From: Rhodospirillaceae bacterium
GTDB taxonomy: Bacteria > Pseudomonadota > Alphaproteobacteria > Rhodospirillales > UBA2165
Assembly: GCA_018649725.1 (NCBI GenBank)
Contig: JABIHH010000088.1
Location: 1-64,000, forward strand
Length of the DNA stretch: 64,000 bases
Direction: 5' to 3'
Below are positions 51,915-60,615 of this stretch, one piece after another (position 1 is the stretch's first letter; every line of letters begins with the position of its first letter). Under the pieces are notes generated by a model. That model was given only the letters and a program-made list of their open reading frames with translations. It was not told where the DNA came from and did no database searches. A program made the translations under genes and the position numbers.

Positions 51915-52751
51915 TTGAAAAAAGCATTGCTAAAATTTGTTGCGACAATCGGGGTTCTGTTCTTAAGCGCTGTTGTTCAGGCAGCTCCGCTTTATGTGCA
52001 AGGTAAGTCAGCTGCAAAGCAGCATATCCCCTGTGGTTTGGGTCTGGTTGAAAACAAGCTGTTCAAACGAGCCAACTATCAATTGGCTGATGTTCAGGCC
52101 GGTCATGTGAAAATCACCTTTGTCGGCCACTCAACCTTTATGATGGAGACAACCAACGGCGTCGCCGCATCGACAGATTATGCCGGCTTGCAAACGGAAA
52201 ACCGCGTGCCTGATATCGTCACCATGAACAATTCCCATTCGAGCCACTACACAGATTTTCTGGATCCCAAAATTAAACATGTGCTGCGCGGGTGGTCTCC
52301 CGCTGGCGGCATTGCGCGCCATCATCTCAAAGTCAAAGACATGCGCATCTATAATTTGCCGACCAATATTTTTAATTTTGGCGAAGGTGCAATGAACGGC
52401 AATTCGGTTTTTGTCTTTGAAGCTGGTGGGTTGTGCATGGCGCATCTCGGCCACTTGCACCATTTCCTCAGTAAAGAACAGGTCGCTCAGCTCGGCCGCA
52501 TCGATGTGTTGTATGTGCCGATCGACGGCGTCAACACGCTCAGCCATGAAGAAGCGCTTCACATCATCGGTCAGATCAATCCGCGTATCATCATGCCGAT
52601 GCATCTTTCAGCCTTTGGTGAAGCGGATGCTTTTCCAGAAACCGCTGGTCAAAAATACAAAGTGAAGTTCTTAGAAAAAGATAATGTCGTACTCAACCGT
52701 TCAATGTTGCCGGTTAAAACGGAAGTGTGGTTTCTAACAGAAAGATTCTAA
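51915..52751 (+). CDS. exported metallo-beta-lactamase-fold protein, paralog 2
   Basis: This 278-residue paralog of the preceding protein starts at TTG (51915), which gives a proper signal peptide (MKKALLKFVA, ending VVQA) and has GGAAGGA upstream. The MBL segments GHSTFMMETT, PDIVTMNNSHSSHYTDF, AHLGHLHHFLS (His177, His180), VLYVPIDG and IMPMHLS (His230) align with paralog 1. Here the first motif is HSSHYTD (His108, His111, Asp114) instead of HxHxDH. The shared change in both copies argues for a real subfamily. Substrate unknown; it should act in the periplasm. Confidence 0.75.
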   Translation: MKKALLKFVATIGVLFLSAVVQAAPLYVQGKSAAKQHIPCGLGLVENKLFKRANYQLADVQAGHVKITFVGHSTFMMETTNGVAASTDYAGLQTENRVPDIVTMNNSHSSHYTDFLDPKIKHVLRGWSPAGGIARHHLKVKDMRIYNLPTNIFNFGEGAMNGNSVFVFEAGGLCMAHLGHLHHFLSKEQVAQLGRIDVLYVPIDGVNTLSHEEALHIIGQINPRIIMPMHLSAFGEADAFPETAGQKYKVKFLEKDNVVLNRSMLPVKTEVWFLTERF

Positions 52752-52755
52752 ATTT

Positions 52756-53001
52756 TTATTCGATGTCGAGCTCTTTAGCCTGACGCTTGAGATCTTCAAT
52801 ACGGCGATCTGACTGAATGGTCCAAATACCGAGCCCGAACATCACGGCACCAAAACCGAAACCCAACACCATGGGCTTCCAATCCCATCCGAGATAAATT
52901 GCAGCTACGCCCAGCGCAATTCCCGCAATTCCCCAGATAATATTATTTTTGGCTTTTGCCGGTAAAGTTCTCACAGTTTTTCCCCAAATCAGTGTCGCCA
53001 A
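52756..53001 (-). CDS. small inner-membrane protein
   Basis: This 81-residue protein has two hydrophobic helices (about 19-38 and 44-62) and a charged C-terminal tail (SDRRIEDLKRQAKELDIE) that could form a short coiled coil. The N terminus is basic. No family is recognised. It is convergent with the MBL pair, 4 nt from its stop, and co-directional with the LOG-family gene upstream. Small two-helix proteins of this kind are common and often uncharacterised. Confidence 0.6.
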   Translation of the reverse strand: MATLIWGKTVRTLPAKAKNNIIWGIAGIALGVAAIYLGWDWKPMVLGFGFGAVMFGLGIWTIQSDRRIEDLKRQAKELDIE

Positions 53002-53076
53002 ACAGGTATATGCATTTGTTTTAGCAATAAAAGGTAAAGGGATACTTACTTCAATATCGTAAAAGGTGACAAGGCC

Positions 53077-53916
53077 TCACAAGATACCACCCGGATAATC
53101 CAGCGCATTTTCAGTCAATTCCTTTGTGATATAGGCGAAAGCATCGTCGACTGTGTCGGTAACAAACATCATATCCAAATCTTCCGGGCTGATGGTGCCG
53201 TAATCGGCCAAGGCTTCAAAATTGATGATGTCTTTCCAATATTGCGCGCCAAACAGCACGATCTTGATCGGCTTTGAGAGTTTGCCGGTCTGATCAAGCG
53301 TGACCACTTCAAATAATTCATCGAGCGTGCCAAAGCCGCCTGGAAAAACAACGATGACTTTCGCCAAATAAACAAACCAAAATTTGCGCATAAAGAAATA
53401 GTGAAACTCAAAACCCAAATGATGGGTGATATAGGGATTTTCATGTTGTTCAAAGGGCAGGGAAATATTGAGACCGATATTCAGCCCTTTGGCCTCAGAG
53501 GCACCGCGATTGGCAGCTTCCATTATTCCTGGGCCGCCGCCCGTACAAACAACAAAACGACGCTCGTCGCCATCATCACCCAATTCCTTTGACCAATGGG
53601 TCAGCTGTTTCGATAATTCACGGGCATCTTCATAATAGCGCGACATCTTCAAATCGCGCTCCGCTTTTTGAATGTCGCCATTGCCTTTTTTTGCCTCGCG
53701 CAAAGCTTTCTGAGCCTGGCTTTTCGGTTTGGTACGAGCGGAGCCAAAAAACACGATCGTGTCTTTGACGTTAAAGTTTTCAAAGCGTGATTCCGGCTCC
53801 AGAAATTCGGCTTGAATTCGGAGTGATCGGGCGTCACGAGAGTTCAGAAACTCTTCATTTTTATAGGCCTTCACGGTGCGATAGCGAGATTTTTTAACAG
53901 GCTTATTTGTCATCAA
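53077..53916 (-). CDS. LOG-family protein (TIGR00730, nucleotide phosphoribohydrolase-like)
   Basis: This 279-residue Rossmann-like protein belongs to the LOG or 'lysine decarboxylase-like' family, whose real members hydrolyse nucleotide 5'-monophosphates such as AMP or cytokinin precursors. The key motifs are FVVCTGGGPGIMEAANRGA and VVFPGGFGTLDELFEVVTLDQTGK (PGGxGTxxE). The first ~70 residues are a charged extension typical of the longer bacterial form. The start may be either of two adjacent Met codons. Confidence 0.88.
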   Translation of the reverse strand: MMTNKPVKKSRYRTVKAYKNEEFLNSRDARSLRIQAEFLEPESRFENFNVKDTIVFFGSARTKPKSQAQKALREAKKGNGDIQKAERDLKMSRYYEDARELSKQLTHWSKELGDDGDERRFVVCTGGGPGIMEAANRGASEAKGLNIGLNISLPFEQHENPYITHHLGFEFHYFFMRKFWFVYLAKVIVVFPGGFGTLDELFEVVTLDQTGKLSKPIKIVLFGAQYWKDIINFEALADYGTISPEDLDMMFVTDTVDDAFAYITKELTENALDYPGGIL

Positions 53917-54054
53917 TGCATTCCCTGATTATTGGCAACCTAAATTTACCACAGTGCGCCCGGAGAAGACAGATACCTGCTTAACCAAAGCCAATTTTCC
54001 CATAGCCAATCTCAACTATCTTTATGCGTCGAATTCAAAACGGAGGGGAAGCAA

Positions 54055-54453
54055 ATGAAGACAGTAATCGTAAGAGAACCGCGAGAGGATCTGCAATACG
54101 CGCCATCTTTGGTCACCGGTTTTGGCATTAATGATGAGACCGTGGAAAATGCCGGGATGGTTATGGGCACCTCAATCATGCCGCCCGGCGGGCGCAACTA
54201 TCGCCACTACCATGTAAACGGCGATCTATCGATGTATAAAATCAAAGGCCGTGACAAACTTCTGATCGGCCCGGATGACGATTTGCAGGAACTGGATTTT
54301 GTTGAGGGTGACTTTGTCTATATCCCTAGAGGCGAAATCCACGGCGCCTATAACACGCTCGACGAGCCCGGCTTTCTCGTGTTCTGCTACACCGGCATCA
54401 ACAATGTCAAAGAACTGCAAAAGGTCTATGTCGAGGAACCGCCGGAAGACTGA
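54055..54453 (+). CDS. cupin-domain protein
   Basis: This 132-residue single beta-barrel cupin has the first motif as GGRNYRHYHVNGDLSMYKIKG and the second as VEGDFVYIPRGEIHGAYN, so His residues for a metal site are present. A strong GGAGGGGAAG site precedes the ATG. It stands alone between the LOG-family gene and the FKBP-rhodanese gene. Cupins of this size include isomerases, dioxygenases and sensors, so no function is claimed. Confidence 0.85.
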   Translation: MKTVIVREPREDLQYAPSLVTGFGINDETVENAGMVMGTSIMPPGGRNYRHYHVNGDLSMYKIKGRDKLLIGPDDDLQELDFVEGDFVYIPRGEIHGAYNTLDEPGFLVFCYTGINNVKELQKVYVEEPPED

Positions 54454-54481
54454 CGACGTATTACATTAGAACTCAATTTCA

Positions 54482-54502
54482 ACCGAGACTTAATCCGGGA
54501 TA
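54482..54502. repeat. degraded fragment of the dispersed hairpin repeat
   Basis: A GACTTAATCCGGGAT stretch resembles one arm and the loop of the repeat units described elsewhere in the window. The opposite arm is not preserved. It lies just after the cupin gene. Confidence 0.4.
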
Positions 54503-54562
54503 CGGAAAAGAGTTGGTTTCCGCACGTTCCAACATGTCTGCCTTTACGGTTAAAGCAGACAG

Positions 54563-55318
54563 TTATCTGACAATTGGATTTCCACCTTTTATCCATTTCT
54601 CAATACCGTCAGTCACATTGTAGACTTTTGAGTACCCCGCCTGTTCGACGAGCATGTTTGCAAGAACCGACGATCGATTACCGGTACGGCAGATCAATAT
54701 AACTGGTTCATTTTTATTTGCGATTTTCTGAAATTCAGCAGGAAAACTGCGGATGAAATTTCCCATACTGTCGAAGGCAGTTAATTTTCGGCTGCCCGCC
54801 ACCACCCCGGTCTTGTCCCACTCATCCTGACGCCGAAGATCAATTATCTTGGTACCTGTAGCAAGTAGCTTCTGCAACGAGGCGTTATCGATATTACTAT
54901 ATTTTGGCGGCGTAACCGAAAGCAATGCGATTTCAAATTTCAAAGTCGCATTGGGGGGGATCACGCCACCGGCACCCTTTTTCCCATAGGCGAGTTCTGG
55001 CGGAATGACGAGTTCACGTTTCCCGCCAACCTTCATACCTTCAACGCCCTGATCCCAGCCCGGAATAACTTGGCCAGCCCCAAGGGTGAATTCAAATGGT
55101 TTTCCCCGATCTACGCTGGAATCAAATTTTGTCCCATTTTTAAGCCAACCAGTGTAATGAACTAATACTTTCGAATGACGAACGGCCTTGGCACCATTAC
55201 CTTTGGCCAAAACTTTAGTGTCAATATCAGCAGCACCATGTGAGCTCCAACTTAAACCTGGAGTAAACAGAATTCCCGCCATAAGAAACGAGACACCCAA
55301 TATAATCTTACGCAACAT
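54563..55318 (-). CDS. exported FKBP-type prolyl isomerase fused to a rhodanese domain
   Basis: This 251-residue fusion has a signal peptide (about 1-26), an FKBP PPIase domain (about 36-137, with VHYTGWLKNGTKFDSS, VIPGWDQGVEGM and LAYGKKGAGGVIPPNATL) and a C-terminal rhodanese domain (about 140-251). The rhodanese active loop CRTGNRS is at 210-216 with catalytic Cys210. Both domains look active. The protein should fold proteins and handle sulfur or redox chemistry in the periplasm, a combination I have not often seen. It is a single gene between the cupin and moaE. Confidence 0.88.
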   Translation of the reverse strand: MLRKIILGVSFLMAGILFTPGLSWSSHGAADIDTKVLAKGNGAKAVRHSKVLVHYTGWLKNGTKFDSSVDRGKPFEFTLGAGQVIPGWDQGVEGMKVGGKRELVIPPELAYGKKGAGGVIPPNATLKFEIALLSVTPPKYSNIDNASLQKLLATGTKIIDLRRQDEWDKTGVVAGSRKLTAFDSMGNFIRSFPAEFQKIANKNEPVILICRTGNRSSVLANMLVEQAGYSKVYNVTDGIEKWIKGGNPIVR

Positions 55319-55492
55319 AGTTACCCATATCCTTCTATTCTAAAAAGCCTACATTGCATTTTTAGCAGAGCTTGTACACATATGCATTGTTAAATTTAGT
55401 TAATAGTCATGCAATGTTGATCTCTGCTAATGAGCATGTCCGATGTCGAATGTCAGCATTTTGATCTGCGCGAACTCTTCGAGATATATTGC

Positions 55493-55530
55493 GTCATACC
55501 CTGGATCCCGCATCAAGTGCGGGATGACAG
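55493..55530. repeat. dispersed intergenic hairpin repeat, unit 5
   Basis: ATCCCGCA (55505-55512), loop TCAAG, TGCGGGAT (55518-55525) is followed by GACAG. The arms differ from other units (CGCA/TGCG) but still pair fully. It lies just before the moaE stop. Confidence 0.85.
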
Positions 55531-55535
55531 AGAGG

Positions 55536-55988
55536 TTACTTCTTCCACTTATCAGCCGCTTCATCGTCGGCGGCTTTGGCGTCGACCCATTTGGCACCGT
55601 CCGGGGTTTCTTCGCTTTTCCAGAACGGTGCTTGGGTTTTGAGCCAGTCGATCAAGAACTCACACGCCTCAAAGGCAGCTTTGCGGTGCGCGGAGGCGGT
55701 GACGACGAGGACGATCTGTTCGCCGGGCTCCATGCGGCCATAGCGGTGAATGATTAGGCTGTCTTCAAGCGGCCAGCGCTCATGGGCTTCGGCTTCGATC
55801 TTGGCCAACTGTTTTTCCGTCATACCGGGGTAATGTTCCAGCGTCATCGCGGTGATGGCACTGCCTTCATCGAATTCGCGTACCAGGCCAACAAAGCTAC
55901 AAACCCCGCCGACATTGGTATTCGTCGCTGAGATTTTGGCAATCTCGGCGCCGGCATCAAAGTCTTCGAGCTGGACGCGGACGCTCAT
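55536..55988 (-). CDS. moaE: molybdopterin synthase catalytic subunit
   Basis: This 150-residue large subunit of molybdopterin synthase adds sulfur to precursor Z with MoaD. The family signatures are GGVCSFVGLVREFDEGSAITAMTLEHYPGMTEKQL, RYGRMEPGEQIVLVVTASAHRKAAFEACEFLIDWLK, and PFWKSEETPDGAKWVDA at the C terminus with active-site lysines. Its ATG overlaps the moaD stop as TGATG. It is the last gene of the uvrC-pgsA-mobB-moeA-moaD-moaE run. Confidence 0.95.
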   Translation of the reverse strand: MSVRVQLEDFDAGAEIAKISATNTNVGGVCSFVGLVREFDEGSAITAMTLEHYPGMTEKQLAKIEAEAHERWPLEDSLIIHRYGRMEPGEQIVLVVTASAHRKAAFEACEFLIDWLKTQAPFWKSEETPDGAKWVDAKAADDEAADKWKK

Positions 55989-56239
55989 CAGCCACCTGTC
56001 ATTGGCGGGAAGAAGGCAACTTCGGTTGCGCCTTCAATGAGCGTATCAAATTCAACATGCTCTTGATTGACGGCGACCCGAATGTGATCGCGGTCGCGAA
56101 AGGCATCGGCGAAGCCGTCATCTCTTGAGGCCAGCCAATCGATCAGGGAATTAACATCGGTAAGTCCGGCCGGCAACTCAACATCTTCCTCGGCGACATT
56201 GGTTTTTTCCCTGAAATGGGCGAAATAGAGAATTTTCAT
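55988..56239 (-). CDS. moaD: molybdopterin synthase sulfur-carrier subunit
   Basis: This 83-residue ubiquitin-like sulfur carrier starts MKILYFAHFREK and ends in the required Gly-Gly (FPPMTGG), whose C terminus becomes the thiocarboxylate. It overlaps moaE by a single base (TGATG) and follows moeA by 3 nt, so translational coupling of the two synthase subunits is likely. Confidence 0.94.
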   Translation of the reverse strand: MKILYFAHFREKTNVAEEDVELPAGLTDVNSLIDWLASRDDGFADAFRDRDHIRVAVNQEHVEFDTLIEGATEVAFFPPMTGG

Positions 56240-56242
56240 AAA

Positions 56243-57520
56243 TTACATAACCTCACTAAAGGGCAAAAAGTCGATCAGATCGCCCGCCTGAACAGCCTCG
56301 CAATCTTCCGGCAATTCTATCAGACCATCGCTTTCGACCATGGATGATATAATGCCCGACCCATCGGCTTCATATTTTAACGCAACCGCTTGGCCTTTGT
56401 CATCTTGTTCGAGACGTGCCCTCAGCCATTCGCGGCGACCGGCTTTCTTTTTAAAATCAAAGCCCGCCTTCACTTGAAACAAATGGGGGTCGAGATCACG
56501 GGCACCCGACAATAGAAGTATCAACGGACGCGCTATGCGTAAAAAAGTCACCATGACAGCAACAGGGTTACCCGGCAGGCCAATAAACGGTACCTGCACC
56601 CCTTCCCGCTCAACATGGCCAAGAGCGATGGGTCGGCCCGGCTTGATCGCCAAGTTCCAGAAATTGAGCGCGCCCAAATCCTCGACAATGCCCTTGATAT
56701 GATCTTCTTCACCTTTTGAGACACCACCGGAGGTGACCAGCAAATCGTGATCTTCGGCTGCCTGCCAGAGACCTGCCCGAATATCGCCGGGCACATCGGG
56801 GAAGATGCCGACATCGGTGACATCACAGCCGAGGCGTTCCAGCATGGTAATCAGCGCATAGCGATTTGCATCATAGATACAGCCCGCAGCCAACGGTGCG
56901 CCGATATCTTGGATTTCATCACCGGTAGAAAAGACGGCGACTTTCAAGCGGCGGCAGACTTCGATTTCGGCATACCCCAGAGAGGCAGCCATCGAGACGT
57001 CTTGCGGGCGTAGCTTGTGGCCGGGTGTGAGGATAACATCACCGGTCTTTACATCCTCACCGGCTTTGCGGTGATTAGCATTTTGTTTAATGCCGGCTGG
57101 CAAGATGACATCGTCGCCGTCAAGCTTGATGTCCTCAACCATAAAAATTGTATCCGGGCCGCTGTCACTCACCCCTTCAGGCACTGGCGCGCCGGTAAAT
57201 ATCTGCACCGCCTCACCTCGTTTGGCGGGCCTATCCAGCGGATGCCCCGCAGCAATCCGACCAGTGACAGGCAATTGCGTCTCCGCATCCGGGTTGAGAT
57301 CATCGAAATAGACCGCATAGCCATCAACGGCGGAATTATTATGCGGCGGTATATTGTGCTGAGCTGTGAGAGGCTCAGCTAAAATTCTGCCCAGCGCTTG
57401 CCTCACCGGCACCTTTTCAGTTTGCGAGATCCCGCCCAGAACAGCCGAAAAGCGCTCAATCGCCTCGGCGACGGTAAGCGGTGTATCTGAAGCTTTGAAG
57501 CAATCATCTAGATCGGTCAT
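56243..57520 (-). CDS. moeA: molybdopterin molybdenumtransferase
   Basis: This 425-residue enzyme inserts molybdate into adenylylated molybdopterin. The N-terminal domain contains HNIPPHNNSAVDGYAV, the mid region VFSTGDEI, and the MogA-like domain TSGGVSKGEEDHI. The C-terminal barrel ends near LPEDCEAVQAGDLIDFLPFSEVM. It lies 3 nt after mobB and 3 nt before moaD. Together with moaD/moaE and mobB it supplies most late steps of molybdenum cofactor synthesis. A molybdoenzyme gene is not in the window. Confidence 0.94.
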   Translation of the reverse strand: MTDLDDCFKASDTPLTVAEAIERFSAVLGGISQTEKVPVRQALGRILAEPLTAQHNIPPHNNSAVDGYAVYFDDLNPDAETQLPVTGRIAAGHPLDRPAKRGEAVQIFTGAPVPEGVSDSGPDTIFMVEDIKLDGDDVILPAGIKQNANHRKAGEDVKTGDVILTPGHKLRPQDVSMAASLGYAEIEVCRRLKVAVFSTGDEIQDIGAPLAAGCIYDANRYALITMLERLGCDVTDVGIFPDVPGDIRAGLWQAAEDHDLLVTSGGVSKGEEDHIKGIVEDLGALNFWNLAIKPGRPIALGHVEREGVQVPFIGLPGNPVAVMVTFLRIARPLILLLSGARDLDPHLFQVKAGFDFKKKAGRREWLRARLEQDDKGQAVALKYEADGSGIISSMVESDGLIELPEDCEAVQAGDLIDFLPFSEVM

Positions 57521-57523
57521 CGC

Positions 57524-58033
57524 TCAAGCCGCCTTCAAACTGCATTGCGCTAATATAAAATCGGCAACGCAGGAAAAATCATTTAAATCTAGGACCGGCA
57601 CCGCCAGCCCCGTCAATTTCTCATCACTTGCCACGGCTATAATCTCCGGATCATCCAATTGTAACAGGGGCTTGCCGACGGAGGGCCGATGGATTTCCAT
57701 TTTGGGGTGACTGTGCCATTTAAAGCCCTCAACCAACAACAAATCAACCGGCGTCATCCGGGCAATCAATTCATCGACACTGGGTTCCTCTTCATCTCGA
57801 ATTTCATGCATCAAAGCCCATCTTTTAGACGCCGAGATAATAACCTCACTGGCTCCGGCCTGGCGATGCTCAAAGGAATCCTTGCCGGGCTGATCGATAT
57901 CAAAATCATGATGTGCATGCTTCATTGTCGACACCGATATACCGCGCGCCACCAATTCCGGAATTAGCTTTACGATCAGCGATGTCTTTCCGCTGCCACT
58001 CCAACCGGCTAGTCCAAAAATCTTCATAGTCAT
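57524..58033 (-). CDS. mobB: molybdopterin-guanine dinucleotide biosynthesis protein MobB
   Basis: This 169-residue P-loop GTPase-like protein assists MGD cofactor formation. The Walker A motif GWSGSGKTSL is near the N terminus, and the TMKHAHHDFDID and LVEGFKWHSHPKMEI segments are characteristic of MobB. The ATG overlaps the pgsA stop as ATGA, supporting this start over an internal Met two codons later. It is between pgsA and moeA. Confidence 0.92.
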   Translation of the reverse strand: MTMKIFGLAGWSGSGKTSLIVKLIPELVARGISVSTMKHAHHDFDIDQPGKDSFEHRQAGASEVIISASKRWALMHEIRDEEEPSVDELIARMTPVDLLLVEGFKWHSHPKMEIHRPSVGKPLLQLDDPEIIAVASDEKLTGLAVPVLDLNDFSCVADFILAQCSLKAA

Positions 58034-58662
58034 GCCGCCGGCTGATCTTCCTGGGGTTTCTCTTGGGCCTCAATTCTGGATTGCGCTTCGGCTTTACTGT
58101 CCATGTCATCAACGTGGCGCAAGCCAGCGCGGAGATAGTCATAGCCTGTGATCAAGGTCAGCAATGCTGCAATCCAAAGGCCGATCACTCCGACATCGGT
58201 CGTCGTCAAAGGTCCAAACATTGGCCCCGCAGGTCCAACCATCAAAAAGCCCAACATCAGCATTTGCAGGGTCGTCTTATATTGTGCCAAGCGGCTGACC
58301 GGCACGCCGACTTGAGCACCGGCTAAAAACTCACGCAAGCCGGAAACCAGCAACTCCCGACACAAGATCACCACAGCCGGCAATACGGCGATACCTGGAA
58401 TGCGATCAAAGGCCACCAGCATGAGGATAAGCGACGATACCAGAAGTTTGTCGGCAATTGGGTCGAGAAACTTACCCAGTAGGGATTGCTGTTTCATGGC
58501 ACGGGCCAAATAGCCGTCGAAGAAATCCGTCGCCCCAGCGAATGTCAATATCGCCAGGCCAAGCCAATTTCCCAGAGGCGGATCGATATAAAACATGCCA
58601 ACCAAAAGCGGTATCGAGCCGATACGCGACAAAGTCAGAAGATTGGGTATATTGGTTAGCAT
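58030..58662 (-). CDS. pgsA: CDP-diacylglycerol-glycerol-3-phosphate 3-phosphatidyltransferase
   Basis: This 210-residue membrane enzyme makes phosphatidylglycerol phosphate. Multiple transmembrane helices and the CDP-alcohol phosphotransferase motif DFFDGYLARAMKQQSLLGKFLDPIADK (D-G-A-R-G-D-D pattern, with some substitution) are present. It ends with a charged tail (KAEAQSRIEAQEKPQEDQPAA). It starts 24 nt after the uvrC stop and overlaps mobB. Confidence 0.93.
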   Translation of the reverse strand: MLTNIPNLLTLSRIGSIPLLVGMFYIDPPLGNWLGLAILTFAGATDFFDGYLARAMKQQSLLGKFLDPIADKLLVSSLILMLVAFDRIPGIAVLPAVVILCRELLVSGLREFLAGAQVGVPVSRLAQYKTTLQMLMLGFLMVGPAGPMFGPLTTTDVGVIGLWIAALLTLITGYDYLRAGLRHVDDMDSKAEAQSRIEAQEKPQEDQPAA

Positions 58663-58686
58663 CTTAAAACTATCACCTACAAAAAA

Positions 58687-60615
58687 TCATTCTTCTGGAT
58701 GAAACCAGTCATAAATCTTAACGGCCATTGCCCGGCTTATGCCGTCGACTGATTCAAGATCCGTGAGGCCTGCTTCAGAGACCGCTCGGGCCGATCCGAA
58801 GTGGTGTAATAGCGCCTTTTTTCGCATTCCGCCAACACCTTGAATCTCATCCAACGGAGATCGCTCTATATTTTTACCACGGCGCGCCCGATGGGTGCCA
58901 ATCGCAAAACGGTGAGCCTCATCCCTCAGCCTTTGAAGAAAATACAAGACTGGGTCGCGCGTGTCCAAACTAAAGGGCTCGCGATTTGGTAAAAATAGCC
59001 TTTCCCGCCCGGCATTGCGGTCCGGTCCCTTGGCGATTGCGGCGACTGCGACATCACTAATGCCAAGATCTTCAAACACTTCCAATGTCGTAGAGAGATG
59101 ACCAGCACCTCCGTCGATTATTATAAGATCCGGCCATTGACCAGATTCGCGGTCTGGATCTTCCTTGAGGGCGCGCGAAAACCGCCTCGTTAGCACTTCG
59201 CGCATCATCGCATAATCATCGCCTGCTTGTTTTTCACCGACACCGGCATCCGGCAGCACAGTGCGGATATTAAATTTGCGGTAGGCGTTTTTGATAAAGC
59301 CCTCCGGCCCGGCAACGACCATGCCGCCAACCGCATTGGTGCCGCCGGTATGGGAGTTATCATAAATCTCGATACGCTCCGGCGGCGTTTCCAATCCAAA
59401 CGACTCAACTAAAGCATCCAGCAATTTACGCTGCGAGGCACTTTCCGCCATCCGCCTGCCAAGCGCCTTTCTGGCATTTTCCATGGCGAGACCGATCATG
59501 TTCTTCTTCTCGCCCCGGCTCGGCACTTCGACCCGGACCTTGCGCTCGGCGCGATCCGAAAGCGCTTGGGTAAGGACAGCTTTTTCCGGCACAGATTGGC
59601 TCAGCAATAAGAGTTTTGGCGGCACTTTATTGGCATAAAACTGGCCGATAAAAGCCTCCAGAATTTGCCCGCTATCCGCATCTGAGGGATGACTTGGATA
59701 ATAGGCGCGATTGCCGTAATTGCAGCCGGCGCGCAGGAAAAACACCTGAATACAGGTCTGCCCACCCGCTTGATAGAGGCCAATAATATCCGCTTCAACG
59801 ACCTGTGTGGCATGAATGTCCTGATGGGCCTGGATGGTTGTCATCGCGTGAATGCGGTCGCGAAGTTGACCGGCCTGCTCATATTCAAGCGCATCGCTGG
59901 CCTGCTGCATCTGGCCCGCCATTTTCTTTTGAATTTCCTTTGATTTGCCGGTCAAAAAAGCCCGCGCCTGATCGACTAGGCCGAGATATTCTTCGCGTCC
60001 CATGATATCAACACAAGGGGCCGCGCAGCGTTTGATCTGATAGAGCAAACACGGCCGCGTTCGGGCAGCAAAAACCGCATCGGTGCAGGAGCGCAATAAA
60101 AAGGCGCGCTGCAAAACGGCCAAGGATTGATTGACGGCGCCGGCTGAGGCGAAGGGGCCAAAATACTCGCCCTTTCTTTTGCGCGCGCCGCGGTGTTTGA
60201 GAACTTGCGGATAGTCATGATCGCTGGTGATCAGGATCGACGGGAAGGACTTATCATCGCGCAGCAAGATATTGTAACGCGGGCTCAGCTTCTTGATCAG
60301 ATTGGCTTCCAGCAACAAGGCTTCGGCTTCAGTATGGGTGGTGACGAACTCCATCTTCCTGGTCATATTAATCATGCGCTTGATGCGGATCGATTGGCGA
60401 TTGAGGTTGGTGTAATTGGCAACGCGCTTTTTAAGGTTCTTCGCCTTGCCGACATACAGCACGTCGTCTTTATCATTTATCATGCGATAAACGCCGGGAC
60501 CACTAGGCAGAGTTTTCAGGTAATTTCGAATAACTTCAACGCCCAGCATCGACGCTTCAGCTAAAGCAGGTGCCGTCGATAGATTCTGTTCAATTTTGTT
60601 ATCCGTTTCGTTCAT
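58687..60615 (-). CDS. uvrC: excinuclease ABC subunit C
   Basis: This 642-residue UvrC makes both incisions in nucleotide excision repair. The N-terminal GIY-YIG domain ([30 protein letters not shown]) is followed by a cysteine-rich area ([16 protein letters not shown]), a UVR motif and the RNase H-like endonuclease domain ([33 protein letters not shown]). Two helix-hairpin-helix motifs close the C terminus ([20 protein letters not shown]). It is first in the pgsA/moa run. Confidence 0.96.
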   Translation of the reverse strand: MNETDNKIEQNLSTAPALAEASMLGVEVIRNYLKTLPSGPGVYRMINDKDDVLYVGKAKNLKKRVANYTNLNRQSIRIKRMINMTRKMEFVTTHTEAEALLLEANLIKKLSPRYNILLRDDKSFPSILITSDHDYPQVLKHRGARKRKGEYFGPFASAGAVNQSLAVLQRAFLLRSCTDAVFAARTRPCLLYQIKRCAAPCVDIMGREEYLGLVDQARAFLTGKSKEIQKKMAGQMQQASDALEYEQAGQLRDRIHAMTTIQAHQDIHATQVVEADIIGLYQAGGQTCIQVFFLRAGCNYGNRAYYPSHPSDADSGQILEAFIGQFYANKVPPKLLLLSQSVPEKAVLTQALSDRAERKVRVEVPSRGEKKNMIGLAMENARKALGRRMAESASQRKLLDALVESFGLETPPERIEIYDNSHTGGTNAVGGMVVAGPEGFIKNAYRKFNIRTVLPDAGVGEKQAGDDYAMMREVLTRRFSRALKEDPDRESGQWPDLIIIDGGAGHLSTTLEVFEDLGISDVAVAAIAKGPDRNAGRERLFLPNREPFSLDTRDPVLYFLQRLRDEAHRFAIGTHRARRGKNIERSPLDEIQGVGGMRKKALLHHFGSARAVSEAGLTDLESVDGISRAMAVKIYDWFHPEE

